A DNA stretch of 64,000 nucleotides from Didymella arachidicola (Eukaryota; Ascomycota; Dothideomycetes; Pleosporales; Didymellaceae). Positions 11,849 through 21,273 of the stretch are shown in pieces. How positions within the stretch are numbered: the stretch's first letter is position 1; each line of letters starts with the position of its first letter. Where the stretch lies: assembly GCA_016630955.3 (NCBI GenBank), contig CM049985.1, forward strand, positions 1,054,001 through 1,118,000. The letters run 5' to 3'. The notes under the pieces are model-generated. The model was not told the DNA's origin. It ran no database searches and was given only the letters and a program-made list of their open reading frames with translations. The translations under genes were made by a program, and so were the position numbers.

Positions 11849-12169
11849 CGAGTCATCCTCTCACCAGGTGACTGATTTGGTAGTGCTTGACATATGGGCC
11901 TTTCAGTCGTGGATCGTTTTGCATTGCTCCAACGAGTGTGCTGTTCTCGTCAGCTCAGCCAGGCGCTCGGAATATGCCCTCATGTTCTCCGTAGATCAAG
12001 GTTGCGTTTTGTCAATCCACATAGCTCTCTCCATTTTCTGTTTCGTGATTGTGGTGTGGGAGGAGCTTTAGGGCACGCTCGCGATGGTGGCAGGCGCGAT
12101 GACGTTGCTGCCTCGGCCTTCCTCACGAATTCACGCGTCGCATTTGTTTCCCCTCCGCCATCGTGCACG

Positions 12170-13446
12170 ATGCGCTTCAAGGCCCAGATACAGAATGTCG
12201 GCACATTTACAAGTAAATACGGACTTTTTTGCTACTAATGGAACATGCAACTGACGGCCTCCAGAGCTCACGGCATCTCTCAATTCGCTGGGGCCACTCG
12301 CCTGGGTGAAGCTGAGCGAGGAGCAGGTAGGGTTCACTATCATTCCTGAGCAGGGCACACAGGTCTGGGCGTGAGTGGATGTATCTTCTCAAGTATATGC
12401 GGCACTTCTGACTTGGTGCAGCGTCCTCTCAATTGTAAGCTGCACCCTTTCAACACCACGACTCTTCCGCTGACGCGCCACCCAGGACGCCATCTTCGAG
12501 ACCATCTCGGTACAGTCTGCCGCCAACAATGTCATCAACCTCGAGGTTCCGCTTGCCTCGCTCAATCGAGCCCTCAAGACCGCCTTGAACGCCACCTCCG
12601 CTCAAATACGTCTCACAAAGAAAGACAACATGCCCGTCCTTGCTCTCACCATCGTCACGACCACCTCTTCGAATTCGTACAGTGCCTTCCCCACTGCGGG
12701 CGCGAACAACGATGAAGGCTTCGACGCCCCCTTTGATAATGCGTTCGGGGGCAACCGCGAAACCGTCGTCACACAGGAGATTCCGGTGCGGGTGCTGCCA
12801 CCAGACACGGTAGCCCACATCCTCGAGCCCCACACGAGAGAGCCGGACGTGCATATCATATTGCCGCCGCTCATGCAACTGAAAAGCATCAGTGACCGGT
12901 TCACAAAGCTGGCGCTTGCAGACACAAAGTCAGGGTCAGGTACAGCAGCGTCGAGGACACGGCTCGAGCTCGCGGCGAACATGCACGGTTGTCTGAAAAT
13001 GAGCATCAAGACAGATGCCATGAGCATATCGTCTGTGTGGACCGACCTCAGCAATCCAGAACTGGACCCTGCGCAGGTCGCAGGAGGCGAGAATGGGCTC
13101 GTCAATCATCCCAGTACGCGTATGAAGCAGCTGGGCTCCCCAGACGGACGCAGCGACGAGGGCTGGGCTACCGTCAGGATCGACGGGCGCGATTGGGGAA
13201 AGGTGATGAGCGTAGGGAGACTTGGCGGGAGAGTTATTGCCTGTGGGTACCTGCGCCGGCATGTTTCTGAATGTGAGCTGACTGCCCCCAGGCTTCTGCC
13301 ACGAGCACGCGTTGATTCTTTACGTCTATTTGCCCAATGACAATGGCGATGATGAGTCTGTTCTGACGGTACGTTTAAATGTTTCGACTGACACTTGGGT
13401 GAAGCTGACAAGAGAGAAGTACTATGTCAGTTCATACAGCGCATAA
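12170..13446 (+). CDS. hus1: Hus1, checkpoint clamp (9-1-1) subunit
   Basis: Hus1 forms the PCNA-like Rad9-Rad1-Hus1 ring that is loaded at damaged DNA and activates the Mec1/ATR checkpoint in the nucleus. I assembled six exons: 12170-12212, 12265-12370, 12422-12434, 12486-13242, 13292-13368 and 13420-13446, giving 340 residues. The N-terminus MRFKAQIQNVGTFTK and the following LTASLNSLGPLAWVKL are the conserved Hus1 opening. The C-terminus IACFCHEHALILYVYLP then YYVSSYSA is the conserved last strand. Exon 3 is only 13 nt, and exon 6 codes eight residues plus stop. Every junction is needed to keep the frame, so this gene is easily mis-annotated. The middle has a Ser/Asn/Asp-rich insertion, common in fungi. 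Confidence 0.88.
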
Positions 13447-13822
13447 ACTGCGACTCGCCTCTGCTTACGCTCTAACGAAGTCATATTGAGATACCAAAGG
13501 TTACGTTTCGCGCCACATCAAGCGCGGAACCACCTGAGCTTAGACACCGTCAAATGGTTTTTACGCTCCTTCTGTGTGGATTCCCGTGGCATTTCGTGAT
13601 CGAATTTCCAGTTTACATGTGTTGTCAGCTGGATGCGTGTAGCTAGTGATGGATGCCTTGAGCTCTTCAGGCACCAGGGGAGGCCCTAGCGCCACATCCT
13701 GTCTCGTTGCCACCCCTTAAACGCTCGATCCGGCCTCCAATAACCTCCACGCAACAACTTCCATTGTTACCATTCCACTACAATTTGAATTTCTTGTCAG
13801 ACCTGGGTAATTCGACAATGCA
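13447..13822. other. Intergenic, hus1 to F-box gene
   Basis: 376 nt with no ORF worth reporting; contains the hus1 3' end and the F-box gene promoter. Confidence 0.6.
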
Positions 13823-15718
13823 ATGTCGAGCACGTCGGCGAAACCCCACGCTAAATGCTTCATCACGGCCCTTTCGACTGAGCTGATCTACCATATAATC
13901 GACTTCATTCCGTATGAATCTCAACTCAACTTCGCGCTCACTTGCAGAAGACTGGCGGACTGCTCTATCAAGATTCTGAGGCGCCATCAGGAAGCTTTCA
14001 AAAACTACCGAGTTGCGTCGGACGTGCTACCGACCACGGTGCCGATATTGCTTCGCAGCGTCTTCGGACGGGCTGATCCTATTCTGGCTTGGCATGTTCG
14101 ATCACTGGAGATCTGGTATGACCGCGAGAGCTGGTTGGACTGGAAATCACTTCTCTTCGACCGGCCACTGCACGAACCCGACATGGACATTGATAGTACG
14201 CAGTGGCAATGGCAGGACGGCGAACTAGAGGAGTATCTCCAAGATATCGAGGAACAGCTAATGGCATTACTTGACAGTGGGGACGAGGATGTGTTTGTTG
14301 AGGCCCGCCAGCAGTTTGAAGATGGTCTTGACGGCATCCTGAAAGCGCTGCTCATCGCGTTTTGTCCGAGATTACGGGATGTCAAGTTCGTCACGTACGG
14401 ACATGGAAAGACGTCAACTCTCGGCTGGCTCAAAAGAATAGTGCAGGGCTGTATTCAGTACGGCAGTCGTTGGCCTCCTGGTCTCGGCAGTGTGAATAAT
14501 GTCGCTGTTGGTGTCGAGACAGATACCTGGCTGACGGCACGGCATACGCAACACAACGACCCTCCCTTGGACGGTACGGATAGGTCTATGGAGACTTTTT
14601 CTGTCCTCCTCCGTCTGCCGCTACTTCATTCGATGTACTACAACGACCTCCGACAACCCAGCTGGGATGACCAGACGGAGTACGGGTCTCGTGCGCTGAT
14701 CCCCGAGTGTTCATCCAGTGTAAGACACATCTTCCTCGATAACTGCGGCGACATGCCGCATGAATTCCGATCCGCCCTGCCTCAAGCTCCGCGAGCCCTT
14801 GAGACTTTCACGCTCCGTACTGGCCGTTCGGGCGATCGCTTGGAGGACGCAGACGCACTTGTTTCGGGCCTCTGCACAGCACAGCAAAAGTCTCTACACA
14901 CCTTGATGTTCTATGGCTCCAACATTTCCGATGAGATGCACGGGTATAGATGCAGCGTCTATCGCAACGAAGAGCTCAACGACGCCCACAACCTGAAGAC
15001 CGTCGCCATGGACATCTACGATATGGAACTGGATGCCTTTTATTCGACGCCCAACTTTGACAGTCAGAACGAGCGCGACGACTGGACGGCCGACCAGTGG
15101 CGCACATACTTCATCAGATGGTTCCGCGAGAACGCGTTTCCCGGCAGCACCGAACGACTCATCTTCTGGGGCGCGCCGCCGGAATGCTTCCTCGACAAGT
15201 GCGAGGGCAAGTTTCTCGACTGGCTCGAGGACGCGCTCATATTCTGCATCGAGTCGTGGCGCTGGCTGGACGGCTGGGATGAAGAAGACGAGGAGGCCTT
15301 CGACAAGCTCTCGTGCGCATACGGGTCCTTCCTCACTGAGCTCAACGCCATACACCTCGACGAAATCGAGCGACTTTACATACAGGCCCGCCGCAAGATC
15401 GATGCAGGGTCATGCACCGAGAAGGTGTTCTTTAGGCGGCTGGTACAGGTCGCCAAGGACGCGGGCGTGCATGTGTACACGCTCACCAACCAGCCCGCAC
15501 CGAGCTCTTCGCACAAGTTCCCCACCGCCCTGGATCAATACGACCTCAGGTCCGGGCCCTGGTGGGACCGCAGAGACGAGCGGAGGGATTGGGTGTTCGA
15601 CGTGCACGAGGGACGCATGGTGCCGCCGGGTTGCGGCAAGTGTGGCGAGTGCGAGACGTGTTTGGGTGCGTATACGAGAGAGCAGTGGGCGTCTTTGGGT
15701 GATCAAGAGGCTCAGTAG
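13823..15718 (+). CDS. F-box protein with a C-terminal cysteine cluster
   Basis: A single 631-codon exon. Residues about 14-60 match an F-box (ITALSTELIYHIIDFIP, then LNFALTCRRLADCS), which binds Skp1 in an SCF ubiquitin ligase. The rest lacks clear leucine-rich repeats or WD40 units. It resembles the large group of fungal F-box proteins with a variable, acidic, Trp-rich body, so the substrate is unknown. The last 35 residues include CGKCGECETC, a tight Cys cluster that could bind zinc; this is unusual for the group. ATG 13823 is the first in frame and sits just before the F-box. It is next to hus1 but no functional tie is shown. Confidence 0.8.
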   Translation: MSSTSAKPHAKCFITALSTELIYHIIDFIPYESQLNFALTCRRLADCSIKILRRHQEAFKNYRVASDVLPTTVPILLRSVFGRADPILAWHVRSLEIWYDRESWLDWKSLLFDRPLHEPDMDIDSTQWQWQDGELEEYLQDIEEQLMALLDSGDEDVFVEARQQFEDGLDGILKALLIAFCPRLRDVKFVTYGHGKTSTLGWLKRIVQGCIQYGSRWPPGLGSVNNVAVGVETDTWLTARHTQHNDPPLDGTDRSMETFSVLLRLPLLHSMYYNDLRQPSWDDQTEYGSRALIPECSSSVRHIFLDNCGDMPHEFRSALPQAPRALETFTLRTGRSGDRLEDADALVSGLCTAQQKSLHTLMFYGSNISDEMHGYRCSVYRNEELNDAHNLKTVAMDIYDMELDAFYSTPNFDSQNERDDWTADQWRTYFIRWFRENAFPGSTERLIFWGAPPECFLDKCEGKFLDWLEDALIFCIESWRWLDGWDEEDEEAFDKLSCAYGSFLTELNAIHLDEIERLYIQARRKIDAGSCTEKVFFRRLVQVAKDAGVHVYTLTNQPAPSSSHKFPTALDQYDLRSGPWWDRRDERRDWVFDVHEGRMVPPGCGKCGECETCLGAYTREQWASLGDQEAQ

Positions 15719-16157
15719 CGTGGGTAGTACTTCTTGTATACTGATACAGAACAATGGAATTCAATGGAATTGCGAAACGCGTAGGCTCACGAAATTACTT
15801 CTGACAGCGTCCTCTTCACTGTCCATGGTCACTCATCTCGAAGAAAGGCCTGAGGGAAATAAACGAGGGTGCTGCTGGGCCCGATATCCTTGTCGATCAA
15901 CCCCGCTGCGCTGTCTACACTGCCAGCATTCAGCATCCCTCCTCGCGCTTCCAACTTTGCCACAGGTGTAACCAAAAGGGCCGTACCGCATAGTCTCGAA
16001 GACGTCTGGGCCAGCCGATAGTTCTGCTGCGTCGTTGCCTACGACGCGTTCGACTTCGACGTTGATGAATAACCATAGCATTCCTACAGAAGAAAAATCC
16101 TGATCTAGACCCGCTGAAGACACAATGTATAGACTATGAGTCTATTTATCGCCACAG
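15719..16157. other. Convergent 3' region
   Basis: 439 nt between the convergent F-box gene and the minus-strand ORF ending at 16158. No supported gene or strong hairpin seen. Confidence 0.5.
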
Positions 16158-17099
16158 TCAAGAAACACTCAAAAATAATGCCTCTAACAACGCCTTGTCG
16201 CTACCCTCCTCCTTTTGCGCCTCCGGGGGCTCCATGTCCACCAGCAGACCGGAAGGCCCCGTCCAAGCATCCCGGCCTATTGCATCCGGATGGGTTTGCA
16301 TTTTACCAGCTTTCTCCTTTTTCCTCAGGTGACGATGCATCTTGTCTCTGATACGTACAGCATCTCTTCTTGCTTCTTCCGCAGTGCACTTGAATGGGAA
16401 AGATGTCAGAAATGGCCGCGCTGTCGATGCTGAGGTCGCTGTCGATGTTGTGGTTGATGTCGACGTGTCTCTTCGTTCGGCTTGCTGCGAGCTGTGTTTT
16501 TGTAAGAGGCCGCGGAGATGCTCTTGGTATGCGCGCGTGTCGTCCGAAGAAGAGCTTTGAGACGCCTCCCGAGTCAAGGGACCGCCGCCGTCTTCTTCTG
16601 GGTCCCAGACTGGGATATCATCGTCCAAATCCATGATCAAATCTATATCACTACGGACTGGAAGAGGTTCTGCGGGCGCTGCGTGTCCGGAGCGAGACTC
16701 GACCTCCTGTTCTGGGTCCCAGACGGGAATGTCGTCGTCCAGATCCATGTCATCGCGAATGTGTGGAGACCTGGACTCTCGACTGATCGGCTTGTCATCA
16801 GACTCTAGCATTTGAATATCTATATATAGCCGATGGAGTCGCGGTGACGGCGGTGAAGGTGGTGAGTTTGACGGAGTTGTGGAGCGCTCTTCTTCTGCCC
16901 CCGTAGCGGTGCTTAGTCCCTCTTGGCCAGGTTCCATATCCGGCCCTCCGCAAGAGGATCGTCGCGTAGTGATAGTGTCTCCAGATTGAAGTGCGTAAGG
17001 GTTCTCAACAGCGAAGTCCTTCAAGAATTGTGGCTTTCGAGGTGGTCGCAGTCCGTCACCTGCCCGGAGAAGCTCCATTGCATCCTCATTGGGAGGCAT
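16158..17099 (-). CDS. Unknown acidic protein with a duplicated DLDDDIPVWDPE motif (perhaps the 3' part of the next gene)
   Basis: Family not recognised. 313 residues from ATG 17099, rich in Ser, Asp, Glu and Pro and largely disordered. The dodecamer MDLDDDIPVWDPE occurs twice, about 50 residues apart, and looks like a short linear binding motif. The C-terminal third is basic and helical (RIRDKMHRHLRKKEKAGK). The frame is open upstream of the ATG, through a charged helical stretch (AEKIKSAHELRNRRKKEE), back to a TAG at 17172-17174. Beyond that TAG the same frame is the unknown ORF 17172-19322. The two are therefore probably one gene, split by a nonsense codon or by an intron I could not place. 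Whether the ATG at 17099 is a real start is uncertain. Confidence 0.5.
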   Translation of the reverse strand: MPPNEDAMELLRAGDGLRPPRKPQFLKDFAVENPYALQSGDTITTRRSSCGGPDMEPGQEGLSTATGAEEERSTTPSNSPPSPPSPRLHRLYIDIQMLESDDKPISRESRSPHIRDDMDLDDDIPVWDPEQEVESRSGHAAPAEPLPVRSDIDLIMDLDDDIPVWDPEEDGGGPLTREASQSSSSDDTRAYQEHLRGLLQKHSSQQAERRDTSTSTTTSTATSASTARPFLTSFPFKCTAEEARRDAVRIRDKMHRHLRKKEKAGKMQTHPDAIGRDAWTGPSGLLVDMEPPEAQKEEGSDKALLEALFLSVS

Positions 17100-17171
17100 A
17101 GTCAGTATTTCTTCTTTCTTGCGTCTGTTACGAAGCTCATGGGCTGACTTGATCTTCTCCGCTTGTAATTC

Positions 17172-19322
17172 CTAATATGCACCTGGATGCTTGAGATACT
17201 GTGGGCGGAGAGTCAGCTTTGGCTTGATGCTCGAAGTCGCTGATCGTAGGACGCTATTGACGGAGGATTGTTTTTGATGCTGAGACGAAGGATTATCATC
17301 TCCACTGCTCGATTCTTCGGTAATAGTACTCGCTGCCGCATAGTATTGCTCTCGGGGCGTTTCGTGAACAGCTGCAGCCCATGGCCCGTACGGGCGACCT
17401 CCGCGTGCATTGGCTGCCGACGTAAAGAACAAGTCTTCACTTCTCAAGGAGTCAGGCCCTGAAGGTATCCTCTCTTTATGTATCAGCTTTCCAAGAGATG
17501 GAACGGAGCTTGCATCATCGTCTCGATGATACCTGACCGATTGCTCGAAAGATTCCGGCACGTCAGAAGTCTCTGGTTGCTTTGGATCTTGCGGTTGCTT
17601 TGAAGCATGCGGTCGCTCTGTAGCTGTCGGTGACTCTGGAATAACCGGCTGCTCTAGAATGTCGATTCGCTCTGGGGTTTTCGGCGCCAAATTTAGACTC
17701 TGCAAGACTTTTCTGACTCGTTCTCGTCCCTCCGCCTGCGTGTCTTGCGTGACCTCAAACGGGGGTTGAATCAGCGACATGAAGCACTTCACCTGATCCA
17801 ATTTTCTCCTGACACTTGACCCATCAAGCTCCATATTTTCGATATGCTCTGGCCTCATGTCCTCTTCCGGAAACGACAGGAACCTTAGGCGAGGGCTTTC
17901 TGGTAGTCGCGACGTATTAACGGGAGGTGAAGGCGTGGCTGGCGCCTCCAGCGGCCTTGCGCCTTGAGAGGACCTTGAGGATTTCCCCTTGTCCGAGCGA
18001 CGTGGTAGAGGTGGAGGCAGCATGCTCTGCTTATCTCGAAAGCTTGTCAAAGTAGCGCCCCTTTCTTTTGTGTATGCCTCATTCGAACAGTATTTAGAAC
18101 CAAGATTCTGACAGATGTTCTGTGGATTATCGGAACTTCTGAACGGACAGAGCATGCCGAGAGAATCTCTCCTCTCAGGATTCATGGGGTTGAGAAGTCG
18201 AACGCCCCATCTCCTATTATCAATTTTGACGAATTCAATTGACCGGCCGCTGTTATCAATGTCCCTCATGAAGGCGTACTCAAAGTCCTTGATTTGGTCG
18301 CTCGACCAGCCGTCGATTACTTCGAGCATTGTGTTCGTATCATGGATAAACTCGGGAGTCAGGAGAAAATGCGTCTCGATGCGACTGAAATCAAGATTGA
18401 GCCGCCCTCGCTGCGCTGTTCGGTCTCGCCACTGTGTCTTGGGCGGAGGCGATGGTGGTTTGGCCGGAACTTTGAACACCTCTGTATCTGTTCGTTTCAA
18501 GCTCGGCATGGCTACGTGACCGGAGCTGAAGTGTATAACTAGTGGTTCTCTGGATGTCTCAGGAATGTCGCTTGGTGGCGGCGATGGCGGAGCTTTCTGC
18601 TCAAACGCTCTACCTCTGCCTCTTCTTGGTCCTGGACTTGTCATACGCTCTTGGTCTGAACCAAGTTTGTGCCCTGTTTCTAAAGCTGCTCCCGTCCGTA
18701 GCTCTCTTATCATGCTATCTCGAACGTTCCGGATATGCTCCATCTGTTGTTCAAGGTTCTTAATACGACGTTTGACATTCAACTCATCGTATTGTCCGAT
18801 CTGTTTTTCCTCCTCAATCGATCTCGCCAGTCGCTGTTCGGTTTCTCGTGATTCGGGATATTCTTCTTCCTGCAGCTGCAAGGCCAGCGCGAAGTCAGGG
18901 TCGTTCTGTGCCGGGGCGTATTGTTGTGTTCGACGTGATACTTGTTCAGCTCCTAAGGCGCTTGCGATCTCACGCACACCATCTTGACCTCTAGGCCCCT
19001 TCCCCCGAAACCTCCTCATCCGAAGCTCGTGTAAGTCTTTGTCATGTTCCACCTCGGCTTTGGTACGTATTGTGCTCTGCAGCTTGTTGTACCGCTCAAT
19101 CTCTGCCTCTGGGGTTTTGGCTGCTCTGAGCGCCTGCCAGCGCGCGTTTGCATCTGTGTCGTCGACTGTGTCCGTTGAGAGTCCAGTCATCCGGACGTTT
19201 TGCAAGTCGTGTTGATGTCGAGTCGAAGCGCTAGACTGGCCTCTGGGCTTCATCTGCTTGTGAAGCTCCTTGTGACGCTCTTCCCCTTTTGTGGGAGCTT
19301 CTCTATCGTGGTCAATCTCCAT
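17172..19322 (-). CDS. Unknown protein with a UIM-like motif
   Basis: Family not recognised. 716 residues in one exon as drawn. The N-terminal 230 residues are highly charged and helical, with a coiled-coil-like stretch. A ubiquitin-interacting-motif-like segment, DPDFALALQLQEEEYPE, lies near residue 150 and has the acidic-Ala-LxLQ-EE pattern. A more globular region (about residues 300-430) includes LLTPEFIHDTNTMLEVIDGW and several Cys residues. The rest is Pro/Ser-rich. The ATG at 19322 may not be the start: the frame is open upstream except for a TAG at 19356-19358, and continues to a TAA at 19527. A 45-nt stretch 19356-19400 with GTATCT and TTAG ends could be an intron that removes that TAG. 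The stop at 17172-17174 is followed by the next ORF in the same frame. Confidence 0.6.
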   Translation of the reverse strand: MEIDHDREAPTKGEERHKELHKQMKPRGQSSASTRHQHDLQNVRMTGLSTDTVDDTDANARWQALRAAKTPEAEIERYNKLQSTIRTKAEVEHDKDLHELRMRRFRGKGPRGQDGVREIASALGAEQVSRRTQQYAPAQNDPDFALALQLQEEEYPESRETEQRLARSIEEEKQIGQYDELNVKRRIKNLEQQMEHIRNVRDSMIRELRTGAALETGHKLGSDQERMTSPGPRRGRGRAFEQKAPPSPPPSDIPETSREPLVIHFSSGHVAMPSLKRTDTEVFKVPAKPPSPPPKTQWRDRTAQRGRLNLDFSRIETHFLLTPEFIHDTNTMLEVIDGWSSDQIKDFEYAFMRDIDNSGRSIEFVKIDNRRWGVRLLNPMNPERRDSLGMLCPFRSSDNPQNICQNLGSKYCSNEAYTKERGATLTSFRDKQSMLPPPLPRRSDKGKSSRSSQGARPLEAPATPSPPVNTSRLPESPRLRFLSFPEEDMRPEHIENMELDGSSVRRKLDQVKCFMSLIQPPFEVTQDTQAEGRERVRKVLQSLNLAPKTPERIDILEQPVIPESPTATERPHASKQPQDPKQPETSDVPESFEQSVRYHRDDDASSVPSLGKLIHKERIPSGPDSLRSEDLFFTSAANARGGRPYGPWAAAVHETPREQYYAAASTITEESSSGDDNPSSQHQKQSSVNSVLRSATSSIKPKLTLRPQYLKHPGAY

Positions 19323-19835
19323 TGGGTACGCTGGAGTGGGATCATCGTCGAGCTCCTAAGTGCTGTCGACGTCCTCTTGTGCAATACAATCTTCAGATAC
19401 AGCGTACTGAGGCATGTTTTGTCGTGGGTGCCCGGAGGACATGTAGGGCTTGGTTTGAAGGCTCTGAGCACAGATTCCAGACTCTGCTTGAGCGAGAGGA
19501 GTGGTTACAGCTTCGTCTGTACAAATTTAAGATGATGTGCCGCTCAAATGAGTGTAGTGATATTGAGTGCTGATGTAAGGAGTAAGCGGACGAGATCCGT
19601 ACATGCTTTGTTACTTGTATCAGTCAGGTGAGGCAGCCACGAAGATGACAGGTGCTATCTTGCTATTAGCAATTACGTGGCACCACTACAGATAGCAGGC
19701 ATCAACGGGGGAGAACATCGTTGCAGGACGAATGCACATGTAAGACCACGAGCTATACACACCAGTCAGCGGGCTATGCAATTCATGATATTGGTCCGGA
19801 CTCACCAGTATCGCTTTTCATTCTATCCTGCTATC

Positions 19836-20728
19836 CTACTCGAACTGCATCTTATTGATAATACTGCCAATGCCCTCCACATAAATCTCGACTTCATCCC
19901 CGTCCTTAACAAAGCCCTTCGGCTCCATGACCAGGCCAACTCCACTCGGTGTCCCCGTCAAAATCGCCGTGCCAGCCCTCAACGTCGTCCCACGACTGAG
20001 ATGCTGCACAATCTTGCCAACGCTGAAGATCATATCGTCGGTGCCCGTCTCCTGCCTCTTCTGTCCATTGACTTTGGTCCAGTAGCGCAGCTTCTGCGGA
20101 TCGCCGATGACCTCTTTGCTCGCGATGCACGGGCCGATGGGCGCAAATTTATCAAAGGATTTCGCGTAGCCAAATTGACCGCCTGAGATAGACGCGGGGA
20201 CCTGGAAGTTCCGCGCACTGACGTCGTTGCCGGCGGTGTAGCCGAGGACGTAGTCCGACCAGTTGGACGCGGTGGCGTTTTTGCAGTCTTTGCCGATGAT
20301 GATGGTGAGTTCACCTTCGTAGTCGAGGTCGCTTTGGCAGTCTTTGTGAATTGGGATGGCGTCCAGAGGTCCGGCTAGGGCGTCGCTAGGCTTCGTAAAG
20401 ATGACTGGGTTAGAGGGGATGGGTAGCTGGCAAGGTCAGCGAGGTAGCTTTTGGGTAAGTGTGAAGTATGGCTGACATTGCATTCTTCGGCGTGCTTTCT
20501 GTAATTCAGGCCGACGCAGAGGATGATGTTCGTTGTTGGCAGCGGACATAGCAGCTTCGATACTTTGGCTTTGCTGCCCTTCTTGCTGAAGCCATTCTTT
20601 ATATCGCCTTCGAGCACCTCGACCTCTTTACCTTGGATCTCTCTCGTCGGTGTCTCCTTTGTCAAGTCACCATAGTAGGTTTTTCCGTCATCGGCTTCGA
20701 ACCGTATCAGATGTGAGAAAGCTGCCAT
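19836..20728 (-). CDS. Fumarylacetoacetate hydrolase (FAH) family enzyme
   Basis: Two exons: 20728-20477 and 20426-19836 (50-nt intron, branch CTGAC). They give 280 residues, the usual size of the short FAH-domain proteins (FAHD1-like: acylpyruvate hydrolase or oxaloacetate decarboxylase). The conserved core is clear: GLNYRKHAEECN|LPIPSNPVIF across the splice, then DLDYEGELTIIIGK with metal-binding Glu residues, GYTAGNDVSARNFQ, and RAGTAILTGTPSGVG near the end. The intron donor is GTCAGC, which is weak but the only one that keeps this block. An upstream in-frame ATG at 20854 would add 42 residues (MFARPLLACSCTRIAC...) that look like a mitochondrial presequence, so dual localisation is possible. 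The exact substrate is not set by the sequence. Confidence 0.87.
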
Positions 20729-20854
20729 GCCTCTGAGCGTCGATGATGTCGAGACAATTTGTATGGAGTCCGATTTGCAGGATGTGAAGGTCGATCTTGG
20801 TGTCACGCAGGCAATGCGTGTACATGAGCAAGCAAGCAACGGGCGGGCGAACAT

Positions 20855-21273
20855 GAAAATCGTACAGTCGACCTACAGCTTGCTTATGTGCACGTCGTCG
20901 ATGCGCGTGTGGGGGAGCTCTGCCCCACGCGGTGGGGCCGGTTCGCGCTTCGGCATATGGAGGAGCTCCACGAGGTCACGCTGCGGAGTCGGCTTAATTG
21001 AGCCCTCCACATATGGCAGATAACGAACATGCGCTTGCTCCCATAATTCAGAGACACTGGTAAGCAAGGAGACGCGTGATGACTGTGGTCGTGTGCGAGT
21101 GCAATGTTCGTTCAAACGATGCCAACCTTTATGATGCCAAACTTTTGGCCAGCAAGCCAACTTTCAAACTCCACCATATGCAATCTGGCTAATAATGCCT
21201 GCCCATGCGTCGACTAAAACGCCACAAACTCCAATCTCCAACTCGAAATAGATGCAGATACCATCATGCGCTC
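20855..21273. other. Region between FAH and iws1
   Basis: 419 nt, promoter side of the FAH gene and 3' side of iws1. It contains a GC-rich palindrome (separate entry). A 95-codon minus-strand ORF here has no motif. Confidence 0.5.
20906..20938. promoter_or_regulatory. Cluster of CreA/Mig1-type GTGGGG boxes with a perfect palindrome
   Basis: GCCCCAC-GCG-GTGGGGC at 20922-20938 is a perfect inverted repeat with 7-bp arms and a 3-bp centre. Each arm contains a GTGGGG core that fits the CreA/Mig1 consensus SYGGRG. A third core lies at about 20908-20913. The cluster is 55-80 bp upstream of the longer FAH start and 180-210 bp upstream of the shorter one, a normal promoter position. Carbon repression of an FAH-family catabolic gene would make sense, but this is inference. 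Confidence 0.4.
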
